A stretch of DNA of 64,000 nt from JAOUEA01 sp963762075 (GTDB taxonomy: Bacteria; Actinomycetota; UBA4738; HRBIN12): the NCBI GenBank assembly GCA_963762075.1, contig CAVXJC010000008.1, forward strand, positions 124,001 to 188,000, in the 5' to 3' direction. A program made the translations under genes and the position numbers. Below, one piece after another: positions 52,781-60,047 of the stretch. How positions within the stretch are numbered: position 1 is the first letter of the stretch; every line of letters starts with the position of its first letter. Under the pieces are notes generated by a model, which had not been told where the DNA came from, did not search any database, and worked only from the letters and a program-made list of their open reading frames with translations.

Positions 52781-53904
52781 TACGACGCCTTCACCTCGGT
52801 CCATGCCGCGACCCACGACGCACGGTCGTCGGGCGGGCTCGCCGGGATCGCATTGTCGAGCGTGAACAGCGAGTCGAGCGAGGCTTCCTCGACTACCTTG
52901 GCAGGCACCGCGTCGATGATGCCCTGGTTCGACGTGAGGTAGTTCCAGTTGGTCGCCGCGTAGATCTGCGGCGGCAGACTCGTGTACCAGTTGAGCAACG
53001 CGTACGCGGCATCGACGTTCTCCTCGGCGATGTCGGGGCTGATGCCGTATCCGCACGTCCAGAGCATCTGACCTTCCTCAGCCGCTGCGAACTGCACGTT
53101 CACGCCGTCCTTCTCGCGCAGCGACTTCGCGATGCCGGGGTAGCCGCTCGCGATCACGATCTCGCCGGACTTGAACTGCGCCTTCACGTCGGCCTCGCCC
53201 TTCCAGAAGGTGCGGAACTGGTCACGGTTGTCGATCAGGTACTGCTTCACCATCTCGAGCTCGTCCGGCGTCATCTCGAGCGGGTTCGCGATGCCGTTGG
53301 CGAGCGCACCGACGTCGAGCGCGGTGATCGCGAGATCCTCGAGCGAGGCCCGCCCGGCGTACTGCGGATCGAACAGGTCGGTCCACGATGTCGGCGCAGT
53401 CGTGATCTCGTCGGCGTTGTACATGATCCCGGCCGTGCCTGCATCGACCGGCACGATGAAGACCTCGCCGTCGACGATCACGCCGGGAAGTTCCTTCATG
53501 CCGGGCCAGATCTCCTCCCAGTGCTCGAGCCGTGAAGTGTCGAGCGGTGTGTACATGCCCTTGTTGACCATCTCGAGCGTGGCTTCGTCCACGCAACTGT
53601 TCACCACGTCGGCTTCGAAGCCCGCCTGGATCTTCGCCACCGCTTCTTCGTTGCTGCCGAACCCTGCGGTCTCGAGCTCGATGTTGGGGTAGGTCTCGAA
53701 GAAGGTCTCCATGTACTCGGGATCGAAGCCGTCGGAGTACGAGTAGAGGCGGATCGTGCCTGTGATCGACTCGGGGTCGGCGGGCGCCGAGCTCTCGGTC
53801 TCGCCACCAGGCTCGGGCGCAGGATCGCTTTCACCGCACGCCGCCGCCCCAACCGACATGACCGCGACGAGCGCCAACCCATTCACGAACCGGTTCCATG
53901 CCAT
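52780..53904 (-). CDS. Polyamine-type ABC transporter substrate-binding lipoprotein (PotD-like)
   Basis: A 374-residue lipoprotein with lipobox Cys23 (MSVGAAAC). The PotD-type fold has GTIRLYSYSDGFDPEYMETFFETYP, GIMYNADEITTAPTSWTDLFDPQYAGR and DAAYALLNWYTSLPPQIYAATNWNYLTSN. ATG 53904 follows GGGAGG. It is the first gene of the PotDCBA-aminotransferase-dehydrogenase operon and has a GntR-type motif at its promoter. Confidence 0.92.
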   Translation of the reverse strand: MAWNRFVNGLALVAVMSVGAAACGESDPAPEPGGETESSAPADPESITGTIRLYSYSDGFDPEYMETFFETYPNIELETAGFGSNEEAVAKIQAGFEADVVNSCVDEATLEMVNKGMYTPLDTSRLEHWEEIWPGMKELPGVIVDGEVFIVPVDAGTAGIMYNADEITTAPTSWTDLFDPQYAGRASLEDLAITALDVGALANGIANPLEMTPDELEMVKQYLIDNRDQFRTFWKGEADVKAQFKSGEIVIASGYPGIAKSLREKDGVNVQFAAAEEGQMLWTCGYGISPDIAEENVDAAYALLNWYTSLPPQIYAATNWNYLTSNQGIIDAVPAKVVEEASLDSLFTLDNAIPASPPDDRASWVAAWTEVKAS

Positions 53905-53951
53905 CGCGCACCCTCCCGCATCCTCGACGGCCACCCTCGCTGGTATGCGCG

Positions 53952-53992
53952 ACCGTATCCGGCTCGGTTGCAGATTGTCAACCGTTTACCAA
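53952..53992 (-). promoter_or_regulatory. Promoter of the polyamine-type operon with GntR motif over the -35
   Basis: On the minus strand TTGACA (53976-53981) and TACGGT (53952-53957) are 18 bp apart, a good sigma-70 promoter. The 19-bp motif TTGGTAAACGGTTGACAAT (53974-53992) covers the -35. It matches a site in front of the GntR gene at 15 of 19 bases. Confidence 0.7.
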
Positions 53993-54005
53993 GTCGGGGC
54001 GGGGC

Positions 54006-54686
54006 TCAGTCGTTCTTCTCGAGCACGGCGGCGATGAGCTGCCCGGCTTGCTCCGCATGCTCTCTCAAGAGCTGTGCGGCGAGCTCTTCTTCGCCGGACT
54101 CGATCGACTCCACGAGAGGACGATGCTGCGAGGAGATCACATCGAGAGAGCCAACCACCTGTTCGTCGAGGCGAAGCAGCCCGCGGAGCGTGGGCACGTA
54201 CCGCATGAACACCTCGTGGATGCGCGAGTTGCCGCAGAGCTCGCAGAGCCCCTGGTGGAAGGCGAGGTCGGCCCTGCTCGCGGCGATCCCGTCATCGGAC
54301 GCCACCTCGCGGTCGATGTCATCGGCGAGCTCGCGGAGCCGGGCAATGGCTGCCGGATCCCTGGATCGAGCGATCAACCGAGCGGCACGGCCTTCGAGCG
54401 CCGCCCGCAGACCGTATATGTCGCGGACGTCCTGCGCCGTGAGGCTCACGACGAACGTGCCCCGTCGAGGTTCCTCGTTCAGGAGCCCCTCGGCGCGAAG
54501 CAGCTTGAATGCCTCCCGAACCGGGCCGCGGCTGATGTTGAGCTGCTCCGCGATCTTCGCCTCGACCAGGTGCTCCCCTTGCCCGAACCCGCCACTCAGG
54601 ATCTGCTCTCTGATGCGGTCGGCGGCATCCTCGGTCAGAGACCGCGGAGCGGCGAGCGGACGCAACCTGACGGGGCGCTGACTCAT
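54006..54686 (-). CDS. GntR-family regulator, FCD (FadR) subfamily
   Basis: A 226-residue regulator. The winged-helix part (15-80) has ADRIREQILSGGFGQGEHLVEAKIAEQLNISRGPVREAFKLLRAEGLL. The FCD ligand domain carries the metal-binding pattern FHQGLCELCGN and later His residues. It lies just upstream of the transporter operon and diverges from an SDR gene. A TACCGT box is 15 bases before the ATG, abutting the shared operator motif, which suggests autoregulation. Confidence 0.93.
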   Translation of the reverse strand: MSQRPVRLRPLAAPRSLTEDAADRIREQILSGGFGQGEHLVEAKIAEQLNISRGPVREAFKLLRAEGLLNEEPRRGTFVVSLTAQDVRDIYGLRAALEGRAARLIARSRDPAAIARLRELADDIDREVASDDGIAASRADLAFHQGLCELCGNSRIHEVFMRYVPTLRGLLRLDEQVVGSLDVISSQHRPLVESIESGEEELAAQLLREHAEQAGQLIAAVLEKND

Positions 54687-54706
54687 GCAGCGGAGCGTAA
54701 CACGGT

Positions 54707-54725
54707 ACTGTCAACTGTCGACCAA
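54707..54725. promoter_or_regulatory. Candidate GntR operator in the gntR / SDR divergent region
   Basis: On the minus strand TTGGTCGACAGTTGACAGT matches TTGGTAAACGGTTGACAAT at the transporter promoter in 15 of 19 positions. It lies against the gntR -10 box and 53 bp before the SDR start. Confidence 0.62.
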
Positions 54726-54777
54726 TGACGGAGAGACCGACCGCGCTTGCCACCGAGCGCCAGAAAGGAGCGAGCCG

Positions 54778-55602
54778 ATGCGGTTCGAGGGGCGGGGCGT
54801 GATCGTGACCGGAGCTTCGCGCGGCATCGGCCGCGGGATCATCGACGCCTTCCTCGATGAAGGCGCCGAGGTTCTCGCGACAGACGTGCTCTCCGACGAC
54901 CTCGAAAAACTGTCACGGACTCATAGGCACAAGGACCGGATCACCTCGTACGTCGCTGACCTCCGAAGCGTCGATGAGGCACGTGGCGTGGTCGCCGCTG
55001 CGATCGAGCATCTGGACGGACTCGACGTGCTCGTCAACAATGCCGGGGTCCAGCCCGAAGGGTCCGCGCTCGGCGTGACCGCGAACGAGTTCGACGCGAC
55101 GTTCGCCGTGAACGTGCGCGCGCCCATGGCGACGATGCAGGAAGTCTGCCGTTATTGGATCGACCGTGGCTCGACGGGCGCGATCGTGAACGTGGCGAGC
55201 GCCAACGCCTTCCAGAACGAATCGGCCGAGTCGATCTACAACGCTTCGAAGGCTGCTCTCGTCGCGCTCACCAAGGCGTTCGCGCACGAGATGGGCCACC
55301 ACGGCATCCGGGCGAACTGCGTGGCGCCGGGAGAGACGATCACCCCCGAGGCGGAAGCTCGGATGGCCGCCGATGCAGCCGAGCGCGAGACGGTGCGCCG
55401 TTACCTCGGCAAGATCCCGCTCCGGCGGGCGGGCACACCTCGCGACCAGGCGATGGCCGTGCTCTTCCTCGCGAGCGACGAGGCATCGTTCATCAGCGCC
55501 CAGTCATTGATCGTCGACGGCGGCGAGGTGGGTGGAGGAGGCTGGTACGACGAGGGGGACGCCCCGTCCCTGCCGGCATCGAGCCGTCCTCTCACCGGGT
55601 GA
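54778..55602 (+). CDS. Short-chain dehydrogenase/reductase (classical SDR)
   Basis: A 274-residue NAD(P)-dependent enzyme. The cofactor motif is VTGASRGIGRGI, NNAGVQ follows, the catalytic set is Ser in NVASANAF and YNASK, and the end is SLIVDGGEVGGGGW. AAAGGAG precedes ATG 54778 by 7 bases. Divergent from gntR and sharing its operator region, it probably acts in the same catabolic pathway. Its substrate is unknown. Confidence 0.92.
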   Translation: MRFEGRGVIVTGASRGIGRGIIDAFLDEGAEVLATDVLSDDLEKLSRTHRHKDRITSYVADLRSVDEARGVVAAAIEHLDGLDVLVNNAGVQPEGSALGVTANEFDATFAVNVRAPMATMQEVCRYWIDRGSTGAIVNVASANAFQNESAESIYNASKAALVALTKAFAHEMGHHGIRANCVAPGETITPEAEARMAADAAERETVRRYLGKIPLRRAGTPRDQAMAVLFLASDEASFISAQSLIVDGGEVGGGGWYDEGDAPSLPASSRPLTG

Positions 55603-55769
55603 AGGAACATGTCGTGGACCCCCTCGAACACGGCCACGGACCGGGCAGGCAACGCATGCTCCACCCTGAGTCTCACAGAGGTCGCCCCGCTCGACCGCGA
55701 CTTCTGAGCCGGATCGGCACCGTGCGGCATCTCTCCGAAGGCCTTCGCGCGCTCGGATACGCTTCCAGA

Positions 55770-56531
55770 GTGGCCCGGTACACCTACGGCGACTCGGAGC
55801 TGGCGGCCGATCGGCTCGCGATCGTGGCTGAGCTGTTCGGTCCGGCGTCCGAGACCTTCCTGCGATCGGCCGTTCCGTCGGCGCCGGCTCTCGCCGTCGA
55901 TCTGGGGTGCGGCCCTGGACACACGACGCGGCTCGTGCATGGCGTCACCGGCGCTCATCGCACGGTCGGGCTCGATCGATCACCGGCCTTCGTTGCCACC
56001 GCGTCCACCACCCTCGATGCGACCGGCATCTCGTTCCTGGTGCACGACGCCACCACGTTGCCGCTACCGGTCGAGCCGCCCGATCTGATCTATGCGCGGC
56101 TCCTGCTCGCACACCTCCCCCATCACGGCTCGATCGTGCAAAGGTGGTGCGCCGCGGCCGCGAGAGGCGGCCGGGTCCTGCTCGACGAGGTGGAAGCCGT
56201 CGACACCGACGACCCTCTGTTCCGCACCTATCTCGACGAGGTCGCGATCCCGGTCGTGACGAGTCAGGGCGGACGACTGATCGCCGGTCCCGCATTACAC
56301 GAGATGACCGATCCACCGAACGCCGTGCGAGTGCACGACGAGGTCGTCACCATGCGCCCGCCTGCGGCCCTGACCGCTGTCATGTTCGGCATGAACCTGC
56401 AGGTGCTCGTGGACGCCGGCGAGATCGCACCTCGACCTGACCTCGCCGATGGGCTGCGCACGCGCAGCGAAGACGCTTCGGTTTCCCCCGTCGTCTGGCG
56501 CATGCGCCAGATCGCGTTCGAACGTCGCTAG
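55770..56531 (+). CDS. Class I SAM-dependent methyltransferase
   Basis: A 253-residue protein. The SAM-binding motif is AVDLGCGPGHTTRLVHGVTG near residue 42, the acidic second motif is VGLDRSPAF, and DATTLPLPVEPPDLIYARLLLAHL follows. GTG 55770 is 6 bases after TACGCT, the leaderless pattern. The target is unknown. The 167 bp upstream hold only a 32-codon ORF at 55608-55706 that I do not count as a gene. Confidence 0.85.
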   Translation: MARYTYGDSELAADRLAIVAELFGPASETFLRSAVPSAPALAVDLGCGPGHTTRLVHGVTGAHRTVGLDRSPAFVATASTTLDATGISFLVHDATTLPLPVEPPDLIYARLLLAHLPHHGSIVQRWCAAAARGGRVLLDEVEAVDTDDPLFRTYLDEVAIPVVTSQGGRLIAGPALHEMTDPPNAVRVHDEVVTMRPPAALTAVMFGMNLQVLVDAGEIAPRPDLADGLRTRSEDASVSPVVWRMRQIAFERR

Positions 56532-56606
56532 TTCGAGCGATGGTGGAGCGCCGCGCGAGCTCCCGGAACGCCGTGCGAGCCAACGGCGGCTGGGTGGGGT
56601 ACGGCA

Positions 56607-57065
56607 TCATGCTTCACCTCGTGCCCGCCTCATCGCTTCCTTCACCTCGTCGACGTCGAACGTCATCGCGAAGAAGCCGACCTGCGTCTCGTACACCGAC
56701 GCGTCGGCCTGCCGCTTCACCTCGTCCTCGAACACATGCAGCACCGGGAGTCCCAACTGAACCCCCGCCAATGGACCGACCCAGGCCGGATCGCCGCCGC
56801 GGACCGTCTCGGCGGCAACCTCGACCGCTTCCGCGTCCGCCGCGCCGAGCATCACCACGAGGTTCTCGCCGCCGATCTCATCGACGATCCGTTTGATCAA
56901 GGCCTGGTTCTCAGGATCCATGGCGCCCGACGCCGTTCAGACGAAGCACTCCGTCCGGATCTCGATCACCTCGGCGCCGGCGCTGCGCGCCACCTCGGCG
57001 ATCGCCTCGCCGGGAACGCTGTCTCGTTCGCCGAGGGCGATCACCTTCCTGCCTCGGAGCTCCAC
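56607..57065 (-). CDS. grdA: Glycine reductase component A selenoprotein (GrdA), UGA = selenocysteine
   Basis: A 152-residue protein read through an in-frame TGA at 56939-56937 (residue 43). Before it: KVIALGERDSVPGEAIAEVARSAGAEVIEIRTECFV. After it: TASGAMDPENQALIKRIVDE, then NLVVMLGAADAEAVEVAAETV and DPAWVGPLAGVQLGLPV. Clostridial GrdA has the same TECFVU-TAAGAMD layout with Sec at about 44, and total length fits. GrdA carries the selenocysteine that takes the carboxymethyl group from GrdB and hands it to GrdC. GTG 57065 is 7 bp after the thioredoxin stop, with a GA-rich ribosome site. Confidence 0.92.
56922..56934 (-). promoter_or_regulatory. Candidate bacterial SECIS hairpin of grdA
   Basis: On the mRNA, GGCG-UCGGG-CGCC forms a small stem-loop starting 2 bases after the UGA. 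It is shorter and closer than most known SECIS elements, and pairing may extend with nearby bases. Confidence 0.45.
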
Positions 57066-57072
57066 GTGGACC

Positions 57073-57444
57073 TCACCCCCTCAGGTGTTCCGGGATCGGC
57101 GGGCCGATGGCGGCCGCGCCGTTCATCAGTCGAAGGATCGCCTGCTCGATCTGCTCGGGTGTCGTCGCGTTGCTCGTGAGGCGCTCGACCTCGACGCCGT
57201 CGCGCATCGTCAAATGGGCGGGCAGGCCCGCGACGCGAAGGTCGCGGCAGATCTTGCGGTTCTCGGGTGCATTCACCTTCAGGAAACGCACGCGGTCGCC
57301 GTAGGTCTCTGCAAGCGCTCCAACCGCCGGCAGGAGAGCGATGCACGGCTGGCAATGGGGACCCCAGATGTCGATGAAGACATCCCCCTCTCGCACGAGC
57401 CCGTCGAACGTGTCCACGGTGGCCTCGATCATCGTCGGCTCCAT
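57073..57444 (-). CDS. Thioredoxin of the glycine-reductase-like operon
   Basis: A 123-residue thioredoxin-fold protein with active site CQPC (residues 31-34) in IDIWGPHCQPCIALLPAV. Later segments are RFLKVNAPENRKICRDLRVAGLPAHLTM, with the cis-Pro, and PEQIEQAIL. In clostridia a dedicated thioredoxin (GPxCxPC type) reduces the selenide bond on GrdA; the position between grdC and grdA supports that. ATG 57444 directly follows the grdC stop (TGAATG). No thioredoxin reductase gene is present. Confidence 0.9.
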   Translation of the reverse strand: MEPTMIEATVDTFDGLVREGDVFIDIWGPHCQPCIALLPAVGALAETYGDRVRFLKVNAPENRKICRDLRVAGLPAHLTMRDGVEVERLTSNATTPEQIEQAILRLMNGAAAIGPPIPEHLRG

Positions 57445-58764
57445 TCAAGCCTCCAACGTCACGGACACGCCGTCCCACAAGCGCGTGAGGCGGCCGAGGA
57501 ACAGCGATCCCTTCGCGATCAACATCGTTCGGTGCAGGTCGCCGGCCCGCATGGCGGCCAGCGCGTGCGGGATCCACGGGACGGCGCTCGCGATGTGGCC
57601 TTGGGTCGGCGCGAACCCCGGCATCCCCCGCGCGAACGAGAACCCCTCGATGTCTGCGCGACCGAGCTCACCTCGCACGACACCGAGGCCCGCGAGCATC
57701 TTGTAGTTGCGGTCGGCAACGTCGCCGCCGCCTTGCGGCTCGGTGATCTCCGGGTTGTGGATCTCGGTGGCGTACACGTCGACGTCCTCGATCCCGATGC
57801 CGATCGCGTCGAGCGGCGCGCCGACCAGCGCCTCGAGCTGCGCCTGCGGCGCGGCACCGGCGTCCACCGGCATGCGGCCGACCGCATCGGTTCGCACGAT
57901 CGGTCCGTTGGATCCGTCGGCGGGCTCCAGGACCACGGCCATGCCCGCGAGCACGTCCTCGATGATCGGGAAGCCCTTCGACAGCGCGCCCTCGAACTTC
58001 ATGCCCAGCTTGCCCATCGATCCCCCCGCGACGACCACCACTCTTTCCTCGATCCCCGCTTCGATCAATGCGGCGGCGATCACGATGGCGTGGACCGGCG
58101 CGGCACAGAACGACTTGACGTCGACACCGCTGGCTCGAGACAGGCCGCAGTGTTCGGCGATCGCCTTCGCGACGTTGCCGCCTCCGCGCTGATAACGATC
58201 GCCCACCGCTTCTTCGCCGCATCCGATCGCGTGGGTGATCGACGAAGGATCGATGCCGGTGTCTGAGAGCAGATGACGGAGCGCGTGCACCCCGGTCGCC
58301 TTGATCGACAGGTTCTCCAACAGCACCGCGGGAGTGAGCGACTCGTCGTGCTCGTGATCGCCGGCGAACGCGCCCACGATCTCGTCGCCTCGGAGCAAGC
58401 CAAGTTGCCCCGGCTCGGCTGCTGAGCCCATCGTCACGAGATCGAACTGATCCACTTCCTCGAGCAGCTCGTAGAAGCGGTCTTGCTCCATCACGTCTCC
58501 CGTGGGACCGAGGGGTGACGCGCCTTCGACCGGATGGCGCCACCAGTCGCGAGGTCGGTCCCAGAGATCCGCGGGTGCGAGGTTGCCGATGAAGACCTGG
58601 TTCGGCGGATAGGCGACCGCTTCCTCGAACGAGCGCAGGGAACCGCACAACCGTGCGATCTGTGCCGGTTCGCGCGCCGGTTTGGATCCGTAGCGCACCA
58701 GATCGGGCACGTGCTCCAGCACGAACGATGCCGACGCGACCGCCGCTCGGCGTGTGGAGATCAC
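57445..58764 (-). CDS. grdC: Glycine/sarcosine/betaine reductase component C, GrdC
   Basis: A 439-residue thiolase-fold protein. It matches GrdC along its length: VPDLVRYGSKP, YPPNQVFIGNLAPADLW, ECSEEA-like GCGEEAVGDRYQRGGGNVAKAIAEHCG, the acyl-accepting Cys220 in SFCAAPVHAIVIAAALIEAG, NPEITEPQGGGDV, and GFAPTQGHIASAVPWIPHA. GrdC receives the acetyl group as a thioester. It is about 70 residues shorter than clostridial GrdC, the missing part lying around residues 110-135. GTG 58764 overlaps the grdB stop. Its usual partner GrdD is absent. Confidence 0.92.
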   Translation of the reverse strand: MISTRRAAVASASFVLEHVPDLVRYGSKPAREPAQIARLCGSLRSFEEAVAYPPNQVFIGNLAPADLWDRPRDWWRHPVEGASPLGPTGDVMEQDRFYELLEEVDQFDLVTMGSAAEPGQLGLLRGDEIVGAFAGDHEHDESLTPAVLLENLSIKATGVHALRHLLSDTGIDPSSITHAIGCGEEAVGDRYQRGGGNVAKAIAEHCGLSRASGVDVKSFCAAPVHAIVIAAALIEAGIEERVVVVAGGSMGKLGMKFEGALSKGFPIIEDVLAGMAVVLEPADGSNGPIVRTDAVGRMPVDAGAAPQAQLEALVGAPLDAIGIGIEDVDVYATEIHNPEITEPQGGGDVADRNYKMLAGLGVVRGELGRADIEGFSFARGMPGFAPTQGHIASAVPWIPHALAAMRAGDLHRTMLIAKGSLFLGRLTRLWDGVSVTLEA

Positions 58765-60047
58765 GACAACTCCCAGATGGTCCTGGGGCCGACGTCGGTC
58801 GCGAGCATGTCCAGCGCACGCCGCACGATGGTGCATCGGAGCGACAGCTCATCGACACCCGCCATGGACGGATCGCCGGTGGGATGAGTGATCGCCACAC
58901 CCCGCAGGATGCGATTCGCCCCCACCATCTGCGCGATCGTCGGCAACGCCGTCACGAACACCGTCGCGATCCCTTCTCGTTCTATCTCCTTCGCCAGCGT
59001 TGCCCCGCAACGCGTGCCTGTTCCTCAGGTTCCGGTGAGGATCACCGCCCCGACCTTGGCATCGCGAAGCTCTGCCGCGATCTCCCGACCGAACTTGGCT
59101 GCGGTGGCAACCGGCGTGTCGACACCCGAGGTTGTGTAGAAGACCTCGTGCAGCGTGCCAAAGCCTCCTTCGCGCTCGATCGCACGCGCGGCGTCCAGCG
59201 GCACCAACCGGTTCGGATCCGCGTTGGCCGCCGTCGTGTCGAAGCCGGCGTGCACCGACTCGTACTCGCCGGCGCTCAGCGAATCCACGCCCTCGATCGG
59301 ATACCGGAGCCATGCGTTCGCATGACGCGTCGCGAGCCGATCGGGATTGCCCTGAATGACGCACCCGGCTTCGGTGACCAGCGCGAGCCGCAGCAAGGGA
59401 AGATCGACTACGGCAGGAGCGGGCGGAACCCGATCTCCGGTCGGGCCGACCTCGGTGCGCACATCGCCAGCGAGCTTGGCAAGCAGCTGGTCGACCGCCC
59501 GCCGCGCTCCAGTGTGCTCGACTCGAGCCATGGTGCGAAGGCCACGCGGCAGGTAGCCCTCCTCGTCGGGATCGCCGAGCGTCACTCCCGCCGCCAGCCG
59601 CGATGCCAGGCCGGCCATCACCGGGACCACCGTGTTCATGCCGGCGACGTTCGAACCGGTGGGCACGATGTACGCGGCGCCTTCAGCCGCCATCACGCCG
59701 GGTGAATCCGGCGCCATCGCCGCGACCACGGGAATCCCGCGGCGGCCGGCTTCGCGCGCCAGCACACCGCACGCGTACCCGTAGCGCCCCGAACCGAACG
59801 ACGGTCCGCAGATGAGCACATCGGGTTGCAGCTCGTCGAGCCACCGCAGCAAGGCGGCGAGCACATGGAGCTCGTGCTCTGCGAAGTGGTCGTCACCGCA
59901 GGCGAGCGTCACGTCCGGCGCGGCCCCGGCGATCGCGAACGCGCGACCCGGTCCCCGCGGTCCCTCGAACATCACCGGTTCGTGCCCGGCAGCCTCTTCC
60001 CCTCCCAGACCGGCGAAGAACTGGTTGAGATAGTGGACGATCGTCAT
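58761..60047 (-). CDS. grdB: Glycine reductase component B selenoprotein (GrdB), UGA = selenocysteine
   Basis: A 428-residue protein with in-frame TGA at 59027-59025 (residue 341). Before it: IVHYLNQFFAGLGGEEAAG and AKVGAVILTGT. After it: GTGTRCGATLAKEIEREGI, then VGANRILRGVAITHPTGDP. Clostridial GrdB reads LTSTU-GTCTRCGATMVKEIERAGI, with VGANRIV following. The match on both sides of the UGA is close. The usual UxxCxxC is here UxxGxxC. GrdB binds the substrate together with GrdE and cleaves its C-N bond. ATG 60047 overlaps the grdE stop (ATGA). Confidence 0.94.
58997..59013 (-). promoter_or_regulatory. Bacterial SECIS hairpin of grdB
   Basis: On the mRNA GCGUUGC-GGG-GCAACGC is a perfect 7-bp stem with a GGG loop, beginning 11 bases after the UGA. 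Stem length, G in the loop and distance fit bacterial SECIS elements that recruit SelB. Confidence 0.75.

Noticed and set aside
55608..55706. 32-codon plus-strand ORF (begins MSWTPSNTATDR) before the methyltransferase, considered as a peptide precursor
   Set aside because: The AAGGA site is too close to the ATG, no leader/core pattern is seen, and the methyltransferase has its own promoter.
56937..56939. Reading the TGA in grdA as a true stop, leaving a short ORF from ATG 56921
   Set aside because: The upstream 42 codons match the GrdA N-terminus, and the TGA falls exactly at the family's Sec position after CFV.
59025..59027. Reading the TGA in grdB as a true stop
   Set aside because: 88 further codons match the GrdB C-terminus, and the grdC start overlaps the later stop as expected in an operon.
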